Shown here: positions 43,375 through 53,631 of the stretch, in pieces
Layout: each line of letters opens with the position of its first letter
Numbering within the stretch: the first letter of the stretch is position 1
Origin: Congeria kusceri
Taxonomy: Eukaryota > Mollusca > Bivalvia > Myida > Dreissenidae
Reading direction: 5' to 3'
NCBI GenBank assembly: GCA_027627225.1
Contig: CM051038.1
Location: 43,381,848 to 43,445,847, forward strand
DNA length: 64,000 nt
Notes under the pieces: model-generated
Seen by the model: the letters and a program-made list of their open reading frames with translations, nothing else
What the model was told of the DNA's origin: nothing
The model's database searches: none
Position numbers and translations under genes: made by a program

Positions 43375-43637
43375 GAGGCGTGTCGTGGGAAAACCGGGCT
43401 TAATGCATGCGCGTTAAGTGTCGTCCCAGATTAGCCTGTGCAATCCGCACAGGCTAATCCTGGACGGCACTTTCCGCCTACAGTGGATTCATGTTTAGAA
43501 GAGACTTCCGAGAAAAACAGAAAATACCATTAAAGCGGAAAGTGCCGTTCTGGATTAGCCTGTGCGGACCTCACAGGCTAATCTGGGACGACACTTTACG
43601 CACATGCATTAAGCCCGGTTTGCCTACGACACGCCTC
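43375..43637. mobile_element. GAGGCG foldback MITE, most complete copy (263 bp)
   Basis: The termini gaggcgtgtcgtgggaaaac and gtttgcctacgacacgcctc are inverted, with atat on each side (4-bp target duplication). Each half holds its own palindrome (agcctgtgcaatccgcacag, then gcctgtgcggacctcacagg), so the element folds as two hairpins joined by agaagagacttccgag and acagaaaataccattaaagc. No protein is encoded. Confidence 0.92.
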
Positions 43638-46600
43638 ATATGTATTTCGTTGCCAATGACGTTTTCTTCAATCAATTTATTGTTATAATCAACCCCCATT
43701 CTTTTGTATATATATATTCCAACATGTAAAAGAGATTAAAAGCAGTTAGTTGGCAGCCTTTTTCAGTTATTGACAATGTCCGTCCCCTCTTACTCAAAAC
43801 CCCGTATCCGCGCCTGGGCTAATAGATTGCAAACCCTCACAATTTCAGGGGCGTCGGCAACTTTACAACATTGGGACGGCGAGGGGGTGCGGTGGCTTCC
43901 AGATTTAGACTATTTCTCTGCATTTCAATCAGTATAATATCGCATTTTAGACTAGTTAGAAATTAATTATTCTGCCGCCCAATTCACGACACTCTTGCTT
44001 TGCGAAACCAATAAACCTTGAAAATAGCAAATTTAAATCTGTCATCTGTCCAATACACCTGACATTGGTTGTATTGCAATAATGCACGTATATCAAACGT
44101 TTTTCAAAATATTTCAATGCAGAAAATGACTAATTCAAATTTAAGACGCACTATTCAGCAGTTTAATGTCCTTCTTTAGAATTCGTTATTATATGAATGT
44201 GGGACAGATCGGAATAAAGAATTTCGTAATTGGTAATTATGCGAATACACGAATAAGACCGGATTAAATAAATATTTGAGAATATTTCAAGTTTGAATAT
44301 TCGATTTCAAAAGCTTAAATGATGATCATTGTTGAACTGTTGCAAAGAACATAGAAAAATAAACATAAGCGTAAACTGGCATTCAATATTAAACACGATT
44401 TTTTTTTTTTGGTGGGGGGGTAATTTGAAATTGACAGGTAACTCCATACAACTAAAGAAAACTAAAACTAGGTTTTGCTCAAACATTTCAACTAAAGATA
44501 TATTCTGGGCCTATTTATGGTCGGATTTATAAATTTAATTATTAAGTATTCAACTGACAATGACGACGATGATGACGCTGAATACGACGACGACGACGAC
44601 GACGATGATGATGATAATGATGATGATGATGATGATGATTACGATATTAGAGATGATAATCATGTTAATGGTGGTGAAGTGGGTTTGTTATTTTTGCTGT
44701 TGTTGCTCGTCAGAAAATTCGGTGAACACTTATAATTGATTTCCAATTTGTACATGTTGAAAATATAAACAAACGGTTATGCCTAAACATTATCTAAACA
44801 CAGTTAAATGGGCACCGTCCTATACCGGAAGTTGAAGGGTTTTAAAGGGCTATACGACACAGCAACAATCAACAGGGCTCGTTGGTTCTGCTTTTGTCGC
44901 GGAATATGTTTAAAGGGCATATCGACGGTATTAGCAGTACTGTGGTTACCTATTAAAAACAAGATACTTTCCTATTTGTATTAAATCTATTTCTCTATTA
45001 GCGAAAGTTTGTTGATGCAGTCGTTAAGACAAATATACATGGCAACAAAATCGCATAATTTAATGAAATTGTCATCGATGACTACCGTTATATAATGATA
45101 TAATATACGTTTGTCAAATATTTATATAAACAAGACTATCGTATATATCTTTGCTTTATTATCAAAGCTCTGTAAATGAATATTGCTTTTGCTATTTTAT
45201 TGTCTACTATACAGTCAGTAAACCTTTTTAAAGCGGCCATAGAAACAGTGGACTGGCAGAAATTCATTGGGAACTTGAATATTGAAATATATGTATTTAC
45301 ACCGTTATTGATATGTTTTATATCCACAAAGCTCCTTAAAGGTTAGATACCAGTAATTCCAATTCCCATAGGGTCCCATAATAAAACGGAAAACGTTTCA
45401 AGCATTTTTCTAGCATTTCCTTTATTTCAGATTGTGAAAGCCTGGTATCAATATAAAGATCAATCTGTCCCCTTCTAAAATGTGCAATAAAAAGAAATGT
45501 CATGTTACTTCTAAGAAAAATGCATCTCACTTGAAGCAGGCACCGGTAGAAAACAGGGTTTCGGCAGTCATATTTCGACAAAAGCCCCCATACCACAGTA
45601 AACACACCCCAAAAGTTCACCTTTCAAGTTAGACTCCAATGAAATGCACCAAAATGTTAAAGACACGCATAGGATATTAGAAATAACCACAAAAGGCATG
45701 TCTGAGATTGCTAAATTGCTTTTATGCCAGAAGAGAAGAGGAACTCATTAGTAATAGGCACTACTTTCGAACGGACCACGGAGGGATACACAATGATTTA
45801 CTGGTATCTAACCTTAAGTATATTTCTTAAAATTGTAAAATTGTGTAGTAAAGTATGTAGTCGCTTCATTTAAAGGTTATTTTGTCCGAAATGGTTTAAT
45901 ATGATAAAGAATCAACAGTTGCATCTTCTTTCATCGTTTTTCAAAGACAAATTATTGATATTCACAATTAATTTTTTATTTAAAATTTGCACTTAAATAT
46001 GACTTCAGGTAAGACTTTTCTTAAGGAACTTGTGGATATGGCCCCTGTTCTCATTATACCCCTAGCGGGCACGCGACTGGTATCCAAGCGTATGTCATTT
46101 CCGGTTTGATACGGCCGTTTTACGTGACTTACTGTCCCGTGGGTACTCAGTTTATCCTTCCCGCGTACGCACGCCCTGTAATCACTAGGGATGTGTGTCT
46201 TTTTGGAGATACTTTATAAAAAAAAGATGCTTCCGAGGTGGCGGTAATGAAAATAAAGTGTTGCAAAAAACATCAACATTGAAGGTTTGTACATTGTTTC
46301 AGAGTGTGTTTTAATTTAGAAAATAAGACCTTTAATAATAAACGGCCAATGTATTTTTATTTATAAAGGATTCTCCGCAAAGGCGTTTAGTAATTTGAAG
46401 ACAATGCTTATTTGCTATAAGTTTGTAAGCATCTTAGGCTCTTATTTCCACGCATCTCTAAACAGAGCTGACTCCTGCGATTACATGCCGTGTGTATGGT
46501 TATCAGCATACAACCCGGGCACGTTATTCGACAGTTTAGCGACGGAAAATCCGTACTTATATTTTTGTTGACAATACTCCTTTCTAAATAGCACTACTTT

Positions 46601-46740
46601 GTTCAATATTTTAAACCGGATATTATTTTCTTAAAACAATTAAAACCTTCTTCCAATGTGTATGTTTTGCAACAATTTCCTGTCATTAGCGCCATGTCGG
46701 TATACGGTTGTTGTTTCTGTTCTGAGCGCCACGTCGGTAT
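43638..46740. other. Intergenic, no gene; (GAC/GAT)n at 44570-44642
   Basis: The trinucleotide repeat gacgacgacgatgatgatga gives a short Asp-rich frame that I reject as coding. A solitary end resembling the GTATTC family (tcttaaggaacttgtggatatggcc) is near 46017-46041. The rest shows no credible gene. Confidence 0.5.
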
Positions 46741-47319
46741 ACATATTACAAATTACTCATATATATTAACATCTATGGACTATTGTTGTACATTATGGTA
46801 TTCAGCAATAAGATCAAACTAAAAGACATTAGTTTCTATACAGAAACGGGCTGCAAAAATAATAATGAATAAACCGTTTTCATCTCCGTCAATCCCTATA
46901 TTTAATGAACTTGGTTGGTTGTCATTTGGCAACAGGTGTACTTTCCTTTTTGGAACTATCGTATATAATTTTATACACGGTTCAACGCCTTCTTATTTCA
47001 ACGACGTAATTACCTTGTCAAATAACAATGCATATACTCTAAGATCCACCACCCACAACGATTTATCATCTGAAAACGAACTTTCGCTTATTGTGCAAGA
47101 AATGTATGGAACTTAATTCCGAATAATATTAGACAAGCATCTGCAATTAATACTTTCAAACGGAACTTAAAACAATACTTAATAACAAATCAATAATGTT
47201 TTATGTAATCATACTGCTTGTATTACTTTTTTTTGTATTTTTTTTTGTTTTTGTTTTTACAGTTTACATTTGCATTGTGATTGTCTGTTGTTTTGAAAGA
47301 ATATAACAACTATGAAGTA

Positions 47320-47330
<11 letters not shown>
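46740..47330 (+). pseudogene. 3' fragment of a third LINE
   Basis: The frame MNKPFSSPSIPIFNELGWL, continuing SFGNRCTFLFGTIVYNFIHG and TPSYFNDVITLSNNNAYTLR, then FKRNLKQYL near 47155, is the typical C-terminal tail of mollusc non-LTR retrotransposon ORF2. Upstream, in other frames, are TSMDYCCTLWYSA and QKRAA. No RT core is present, so it is a strongly 5'-truncated copy. (att)n runs at 47322-47372 and aataaagttgttgttattat at 47515 look like 3' tails. Confidence 0.8.
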
Positions 47331-47354
<24 letters not shown>

Positions 47355-47372
47355 GTAGTAGTATTATTATTA
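47322..47372. repeat. (ATT)n microsatellite
   Basis: About eleven att triplets followed by agt variants. Confidence 0.9.
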
Positions 47373-47519
47373 GTATGATTGTTGTTGTTGTTTACTGGCT
47401 AATATGTTATAAGTATGCATGATCTTGGATAAGCTAATGTTTATATAATGTATGTTTATTGAAGACCACATTGTAAAAAAGAAATGTTGTTTCTTAATGT
47501 GATATCTTCCTAAAATAAA

Positions 47520-47523
47520 GTTG

Positions 47524-47579
<56 letters not shown>

Positions 47580-47580
47580 T
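47520..47580. repeat. (TTA)n microsatellite, probable LINE 3' tail
   Basis: More than fifteen tta triplets follow aaaataaagttgttg, the arrangement often seen at LINE 3' ends. Confidence 0.85.
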
Positions 47581-48008
47581 TATCGTTGATGTTTCTGTTT
47601 TGAAGTGTTTTCAACGCTACATATAAATTCCTGAACCAAGAACCGGAAATATTACAAAAAGGGCGGTTTATGGTTAAAGCAGCTTTATTCAAACGTATTT
47701 AACTAATTTCGTTTCTTATTTTATAGAACAAACAATAACTCCAACATATATTACTTTTTTCATTTTATACTATATTTAAAATAAATTAACAAATAATAAG
47801 AAAAACAATAAATACATCTATAAACATAATACTTTGGATAAAAACATGACATGATTTGATTGTTCAAGATAAAATATGTGCATCGCATATATAATACTCG
47901 TTCGACATACATTCGTCGTATCATATAACAAGTAACAATTTAAATATGCGCATATTTTATAAAACATAATTTGACTATATGCTGGGGGTTTGTTCACAAT
48001 ATAATGTC
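47581..48008. other. Intergenic, nothing recognised
   Basis: AT-rich sequence, no feature seen. Confidence 0.45.
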
Positions 48009-48097
48009 AAGGGCCCGTATTCACCAACCACTTCTTACACTTAAGTAAAAGTAATAGACTTAAACTCAACAAAAATACTCGGTGTGTATTTACAAAT

Positions 48098-48340
48098 GAG
48101 GCGTGTCGTGGGAAAACCGGTCTTAATGCATGTGCGTAGTGTCGTCCCGATTAGCCTGTGCAGTCAGGACGGTACTTTCCGCTTTTATGGTATTTTCTGT
48201 TTCAAGGAGGTCTCTTCTAAACATAAATCCACTGTAGGCGGAAAGTGCCGTCCCGGAATAGCCTGTGCGGACTGCACAGGCTAATCCGGGACGACACTTT
48301 ATGCACACGCATTAAGACCTGTTTTCCCACGACACGCCTC
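48098..48340. mobile_element. GAGGCG foldback MITE, nested, 4-bp target duplication
   Basis: It starts gaggcgtgtcgtgggaaaac and ends gttttcccacgacacgcctc, flanked by aaat at 48094-48097 and 48341-48344. The first hairpin is partly deleted; the second (gtgcggactgcacaggctaa) is intact. The linker ggtattttctgtttcaagga lies in inverse orientation relative to 43375. Confidence 0.92.
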
Positions 48341-48447
48341 AAATATACTGGGTACTAATGTTGCTTAGGACATTAACAAATCGTTCTAAATAAAGTCTGA
48401 TGCAATTAGAGATTGCGAATACCAAGCTAGATTCAACATTAAAGCGC

Positions 48448-48764
48448 TGTAGGACCGTATTTGTCACAAATCATAGTATTCACATCTATGAACAATAGGA
48501 TCTCATTCTTCACGGGTGTGAAAATTTAGATCTTATTCTTCACACATCACAGTATTGATGTTCACATTTTCTGTGAAGTTTGTGATCGCATCCAGTTTTG
48601 GATATGCAATGAAATATATTTTTATGTGATCCTCACGCATACACCGTTTTGGGCCAATCGCATTAATCGCGCTTTAAAATGTGATATATGAGATCCTATT
48701 CTTCACACTTGTATTAAAAATATGATTTGTGAAAAATATGATTTGTGAAAAATATGAACCTACA
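48448..48764. mobile_element. TGTAGGA MITE, copy 2, nested, 6-bp target duplication
   Basis: The ends are tgtaggaccgtatttgtcac and, reverse-read, tgtaggttcatatttttcac. The flanks are aagcgc on both sides (48442-48447 and 48765-48770). It is about 317 bp and has the same cacaggtgtgaaaat and gatgcgatcacaaa-type interior, here inverted. Confidence 0.9.
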
Positions 48765-48875
48765 AAGCGCTTTTAGAACTACATACAGTTCCATGAATAT
48801 TCTTTATTCTTAGTCTTAAGTCTAAGATAACGTTGGTGACATTGGCCCTGATCCTTTTTAATACCTATTTTACTC

Positions 48876-49183
48876 TGTAGGATCATATTTTTCACACATC
48901 ATATTTTTCACAAATCGTATTTTTCACACACCTGTTAGGAATAGGATCACATTTGTTACATTTTTATGTGTGAAGAATGCGACTAACCAAAACGGGGTAC
49001 GCGTGAGGATCACGGAAGATTTTATTTAACTGCATATTAAAAACTTGATGCGATCACAAGAAAATGTGAATAATACGACTTTGATGTGTGAAGAATGAGA
49101 TCTCAATTTTCACAGCTGTGAAGAATTAGATCCTATTTTGCACAGATTTGAAAACTATGATTTGTAAAAAATATGTTCCTACA
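48876..49183. mobile_element. TGTAGGA MITE, copy 3
   Basis: The ends are tgtaggatcatatttttcac and, reverse-read, tgtaggaacatattttttac. The interior is collinear with copy 1 (cttgatgcgatcacaaga). The flanks (ttactc against attccc) do not match, so the target duplication is lost or the copy is a recombinant. Confidence 0.85.
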
Positions 49184-49258
49184 ATTCCCCCATGGAATTA
49201 TAGATGATTACAGCAAAACGTTTGGATGCTTAAAATTCCATCTGTCAGTATCAATGTA

Positions 49259-49756
49259 TTAAAGGGTTTATGTCAACGAAAAATGGGTTTCCTATTGCAT
49301 TATAACGTATGTAAGATTATAGAAATGCGCTATCCTAGAATATGTACATTAAATAAAGAAAACATAATATGTTACATAATTAGATATTAATAAAAACAAA
49401 TAAGCAACAAAAATTTTGGGAAAAAATTAAAACCCTTATCAGGTATCGAACTCACAACTTTCGAGCGATACGAAAAATTGACAGCAGACAGCGCTTTGAC
49501 CAACTGCGCTTGGAACGAACAGGTATGTAAACTATGGTTATACAAATGTTCTAACGTCAAAATGTAATCGAGAAAAGAGTCAAACAAACACGGCCCAAAT
49601 GTATAAATTGATTTTTCTCTCAGAATGCGAAAACTGTTTTCCTCGTGTATATACCGTATTTTTACCGATATTACACGTCATTATTAATATCTTAATTTCA
49701 TATTTTTTAAAGAAATTATTCCCTTGAGACCATTTTCGTTGACATAGTTACTTTAA
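49259..49756. mobile_element. TTAA-flanked MITE, family A, copy 3
   Basis: It runs from ttaaagggtttatgtcaacg to cgttgacatagttactttaa. On the - strand the tRNA-like part reads agcgcagttggtcaaagcgc, then gtgtctgct-type variable sequence and tgtgagttcgatacctg. It has the reverse orientation to the copy at 22106. Non-coding. Confidence 0.88.
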
Positions 49757-50146
49757 AGATCAATTATGTAACATAGACGTACTTATGTTCATGGTTTAAA
49801 ACAAATCATAAACCATGTTAATCACATTCTTTTCGTTAATTTCGAAATCTTTAATCATTAATCCACCAAAGCCAGCAAAACACTATTAAAACGCCTCATG
49901 TGACGTTACATATTACGGCCTACCGGTTTTCTATATTTAAACAGTGTCATCGTGGATATCTATTTATAGACGGTTTACTTTCGCTTTCAAATGAGGTAAA
50001 TCCGCATTAAGAATCGCTGATTGTTTAAGCGTTATAAAAATGCCTAATTCTGAGTTTATAACACTTTTTAAAGACGTACACAAATTAATCGCATAACGGG
50101 ACTTTACGCATGTATATTGGCGGGCATATGTAGGAACTTAAGGTTT
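49757..50146. other. Intergenic, nothing recognised
   Basis: No feature seen. Confidence 0.45.
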
Positions 50147-50404
50147 TGGGGTTGTATTCCATATACATCTTAAGTCATGTTTTATCGTTTTCATTAATAC
50201 AGCTATTTCTTTAGCTTTATATTCTGTGTACACAGTACTTTATGCTAAGTATTTATTTAATATCATATTTATTATTAACGGTTGTTTATTTTACTGTAAA
50301 GGGATTCACAAATTCGTTGGTACCTATACATTTTGATTTTTTTCACTTACCGGTAAGTGAAAATATGTTAAGATAAACTTAAGATGTTTCTGGAATACCA
50401 CCCC
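50147..50404. mobile_element. MITE-like element, GTATTC/CTTAAG family, copy 4
   Basis: The left end ggggttgtattccatataca, with cttaag, and the right end, reverse-read as ggggtggtattccagaaaca, with cttaag, mark an element of about 258 bp. Its right arm is nearly identical to that of 15202-15462 (aagataaacttaagatgttt). Confidence 0.75.
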
Positions 50405-50888
50405 AGATCATGACGTCACGTGTCTAAGATAGAACGAACTGAGAATGTCACCTATTTCCGAGATGATTCCGGCAGACGACACTGTATGAAAGAGACGACT
50501 GTCGAACTGTGCAATCATGGACATAGTAATACACTATGGCGTGTGAAAAATACAACATAATTCTGAATACAGCTCGGGGGACACACGAATTAGAACACGA
50601 TTCGGAATTGATGATTCAGATTACCGGGTAACAATAGAAACCACTACGCATGAGTGGAAAAGCAATGACATAAAATAGCCTGAGACATATATTTCATATG
50701 TTTGAACGCTTTAATTTCTTGTTCTGATTTTGCCTTTCATGTTTTTCTTACATCGAAATTAGTCTCCTCATTGTAACAGATCCTATCAGGCTTCCTTTTG
50801 TAGCTTTAAATACTTCCAAGACATGAGAGAATTACCGCATGTAGGAATATTACCGTTAAATAGCCTCTGTATGCCTCTAATAATGAAC
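50405..50888. other. Intergenic, nothing recognised
   Basis: No credible frame or repeat end. Confidence 0.45.
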
Positions 50889-51124
50889 TGGGGAGGTATT
50901 CACAAAGCATCTTACGTTAATTTTTATCTTATCCATAAATCAACAAACTTCCTTAACTGTATCATTCCATATCAACGCATTGCAGCACTAAGTAATGTGA
51001 TTAAATGACAAGTATAAAACACATGCCAATGTGGTAATTGATGAACATATACAGTAAAAGAAAATTTGACACTTAAGTTAAAACATTTAAGAAATTACTT
51101 AAGATGCTTTGTAAATGCTGCCCC
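50889..51124. mobile_element. MITE-like element, GTATTC/CTTAAG family, copy 5
   Basis: The left end ggggaggtattcacaaagca and right end, reverse-read as ggggcagcatttacaaagca, are inverted, with cttaag in the right arm and cttacg in the left. Confidence 0.72.
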
Positions 51125-51516
51125 TGACGCCTTGTAGAGACGCATTTTCCATGATTCAAAGGTATTTAGGCCGGTCAGTCCAACTTCCAGCACTGACACC
51201 TGCCTTGCTGTCAAGGCTCTCGGCGAAAAAAAAAATGGATGCACTGAACTGGCTTCCGGTACTCAGCGCTGTGTGTCCCGGCTTCCTATTGACGCTTCAC
51301 GGTTCATGAATGTCGACGACTTCTTTATGAGATGCTTTCAAGCAGTCCGGAAAAATTCAAAGCACCACACAGCTTCAGTGAGTTCAGATTAATCCCATAT
51401 CCTCCTACTAAAATGTATTTCCCTTCATTTTAACTCTATTTGATACTGGGAGAAATATTAAATAATTCGAATTCTTGCACTACCGAAAAGAAATTTCTAG
51501 TTAGAGCGAGTAAATA
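51125..51516. other. Intergenic, possible processed remnant
   Basis: The + strand reads gacgcattttccatgattca and a lys-lys-met-asp-ala-leu-asn-trp frame, but there is no recognisable domain. Nothing further can be supported. Confidence 0.35.
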
Positions 51517-51853
51517 CATCGTCGGAACCCACGTTCGCTCAAATACGCTATGCTTCTTGATCATACCGTGGGCGATTAGGCTAGCACAACTTCGTATTCA
51601 TGAATAAATAACGAGACATCTCATTGGTTCCGTGGCCAAGTCGGCACGGAAATTCATCCCATGAAACGACGCGTTATCCGGTAAATTGATAGTTGCTTTC
51701 CAAACTTATTCAAAGAGTATTTAAATTTTACTTGTAATTTCATTGGAAAGCAGGTGGCTCATCAATATTCATGAAAACGAAATTTTGACAGCCAATTTTC
51801 CCACGGTATATAATGTAGTGATAGCGGAATATATACCGTGGGTTTCGACGATG
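51517..51853. mobile_element. TIR element with CATCGTCG ends (337 bp)
   Basis: The left end catcgtcggaacccacg and right end cgtgggtttcgacgatg are an inverted repeat with one mismatch. An inner palindrome, cccacggtatata against tatataccgtggg, lies near the right end. Flanks (gtaaata left, gattaaata right) do not give a clean target duplication. Non-coding. Confidence 0.75.
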
Positions 51854-52135
51854 GATTAAATACAGCTCCTCCCAAACGATTCTTCGGAGCGTTCATTCTA
51901 TTCGTTGCTTTCATAATAACATCACACACATTAAACTATTCTATGTTCACAGTAATTCGTTGAAAACCAAATACACATACTGGATAACCCACTCATTCGG
52001 TGACTGTAATTTACCTTCCGCATATTTCTGAATGAATTATGTGTACGCAGTGAAGAACTTTCAACTGAACAAGTCCTCGGGGTTTGATAATTACACTATA
52101 GCACGTTTCCCATTAACATAATACATTAATTGCGT
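51854..52135 (-). other. 3' flank of the 474-aa gene
   Basis: Read on the - strand this follows the stop codon. No further AATAAA was noticed here, so polyadenylation may use the signal that overlaps the stop codon. No other feature. Confidence 0.4.
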
Positions 52136-53560
52136 TCATTTATTATACTTTGTGAGCCACTCGGAACACTTGTCGATGGCGCGTTGCCGGATATCCGGCG
52201 GCGGCGTCTCGGATTCCCGCTCCTCGTGAGGCATGACGTCATTGTAGCGACTATCAAAGCCAGGTGGGGTTATTTCGAATACTGGTTCGTCGTTGGCAAT
52301 GCGGTACTTCCCGATTCCAGGAAGTATGTATGACTGATTCCGCCCCTTATAGCGGTCACGCGCACTTCCGCTCTGAATTTCGGGAAGTTTGGATTCCCCT
52401 CGCCCGTGCGAACTGCTCTGAGTGCCGGAACAGGGTGATGAGCGACACGAGCCGCCATTTCCAGAATTCTGTTTCTCAGCACTGTTCACATTCACTCCAT
52501 CACAATCAATGTTCGCGAGACGTTCAGCTGTGCTGTCCAACACAGCTCTGTTATTAAGCAAATCCTTCGTTCTTTTCGGCGTGTTCCAGTTCCGTACACA
52601 CGTTCTGCTTCTACTCGGTACAAAATTCACGTCCCCTTCCGTCCCACTAGTCCCAGCTATGTTCATTTCCTGAATCGTCTCCGTGATCGCATGCTTAGCC
52701 TCCGCCGACATAGGAGTGAACATCTTTCGTCTGTTGGCACTTTTGCTTCTCGAAGCGAGTAGATGTTTCTGTCCGTGCGCGCGGTTAACCTGATTTTGTA
52801 TTTTTGCTGGGCACGATTTCGACGTTATCTTACTCGTTCGACTTATCGATGTCTTTAGATTTTTGCGATCATAGCGGCTGGTTTTCACTTTATCACCGGC
52901 ACGCTCCAGATTTGTTTGACTTTTATCAAAACTTAACCTTGGTACAGCCCGCGGTTTTGGCACGAATTCCGCTACCTTATCACAGCTGATCGTGTAATAT
53001 TCTCTATCAATCAAATTCACTAAACCTTCGTTTTCGTTTAACGATTTTTCCCTGGACTCTGAGACATCGGACGCCTCGCTCACAGCACCCTCTAGCTCCA
53101 CAGTTTGATAACAACTGGGACTTGAACACGTTGATTTTGATTTGTTTTCCACGCCCTGCTCGCAGTTTGCGCAAATTTCATGGTCAACGACAATGTTTGT
53201 GTCACAATTATCCAAATATTGGTTTGGCGATTGTTCGTTTGAAATATTCGGCGATAAATCAGCATGTTCATTGTCGCTATTTACATTATTGTCATCTCGA
53301 CCGTTCATTTCATTGGCCTTTATAGGCGATTTGTTAGCCACAGTTTTGTATCTATTTAAAGCCTGTGAAATTCGCACATCGTACACTGACCGACCTACGC
53401 AGTTTGAAAACCGCGCGTTTCCGGTGTTCTCGATAATCTTCTTGTGGAGTTTCTGGTACTTCTCTTCCAGCGTGCGCATCCACAAAGGATACCCACTTAC
53501 GCTTCCTTTGCGCCGACCTGAAGTCATTGTGGCGAAGGTGCCCGCCGCGTTTCGCGTCAT
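52136..53560 (-). CDS. Uncharacterised, mostly disordered 474-aa protein (single coding exon)
   Basis: It is one uninterrupted frame of 474 codons, far longer than chance in this AT-rich DNA, with distinctly higher GC. The first in-frame ATG after an upstream stop (about 53615) is used; a second Met is at residue 12 (MTSGRRKG). Residues 22-60 (SGYPLWMRTLEEKYQKLHKK and following) are predicted helical and look like the most ordered N-terminal part. The middle is Ser/Asn/Lys/Glu-rich and low complexity, with basic clusters (LLASRSKSANRRKMF near 285). The C-terminus FEITPPGFDSRYNDVM, then DIRQRAIDKCSEWLTKYNK, looks conserved-like and amphipathic. There is no signal peptide, membrane segment or catalytic motif. 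I do not recognise the family; a cytoskeletal or nuclear scaffold-type role would be a guess. An AG acceptor-like site lies 71 bases upstream. Confidence 0.85.
   Translation of the reverse strand: MTRNAAGTFATMTSGRRKGSVSGYPLWMRTLEEKYQKLHKKIIENTGNARFSNCVGRSVYDVRISQALNRYKTVANKSPIKANEMNGRDDNNVNSDNEHADLSPNISNEQSPNQYLDNCDTNIVVDHEICANCEQGVENKSKSTCSSPSCYQTVELEGAVSEASDVSESREKSLNENEGLVNLIDREYYTISCDKVAEFVPKPRAVPRLSFDKSQTNLERAGDKVKTSRYDRKNLKTSISRTSKITSKSCPAKIQNQVNRAHGQKHLLASRSKSANRRKMFTPMSAEAKHAITETIQEMNIAGTSGTEGDVNFVPSRSRTCVRNWNTPKRTKDLLNNRAVLDSTAERLANIDCDGVNVNSAEKQNSGNGGSCRSSPCSGTQSSSHGRGESKLPEIQSGSARDRYKGRNQSYILPGIGKYRIANDEPVFEITPPGFDSRYNDVMPHEERESETPPPDIRQRAIDKCSEWLTKYNK
52139..52144 (-). terminator. 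Candidate polyadenylation signal overlapping the last codons
   Basis: On the - strand the last two codons AAT AAA, directly followed by the TGA stop, spell AATAAA. If used, the 3' UTR would be only some 10-25 bases. No better signal was noticed in the next 280 bases. Confidence 0.4.
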
Positions 53561-53631
53561 GGCGAACCGGAAGTTCCGTTTGGACGCTTGACTATCTAGC
53601 AGAGTCGGATCTGGTCTCTACACAGCTCCAT
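53561..53631 (-). other. 5' UTR segment with acceptor-like border (inferred)
   Basis: On the - strand ttctctattccag lies directly before 53631, a good 3' splice site. The sequence from there to the ATG contains in-frame stops and no earlier in-frame ATG, so it would be a 5' UTR exon piece with the first, non-coding exon further right. The partner exon was not identified. Confidence 0.45.

Larger units (their letters stand above)
48009..48852. mobile_element. TIR element (gggcccgtattcaccaac ends) hosting two nested MITEs
   Basis: The left end gggcccgtattcaccaacca with tacacttaagtaaaag and the right end, reverse-read as agggccaatgtcaccaacgt with cttagacttaagactaagaa, form an imperfect inverted repeat of about 55 bp. 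Two other elements with their own target duplications lie inside (48098-48340 and 48448-48764). Without them the host would be about 270 bp. It resembles 20944-22095. Confidence 0.65.

Noticed and set aside
44517..44735. Short Asp-rich + strand frame
   Set aside because: Caused by a gac/gat trinucleotide run with no other coding signal.
53142..53591. 149-codon + strand frame opposite the 474-aa gene
   Set aside because: Antisense shadow; the - strand frame is three times longer and has better composition.
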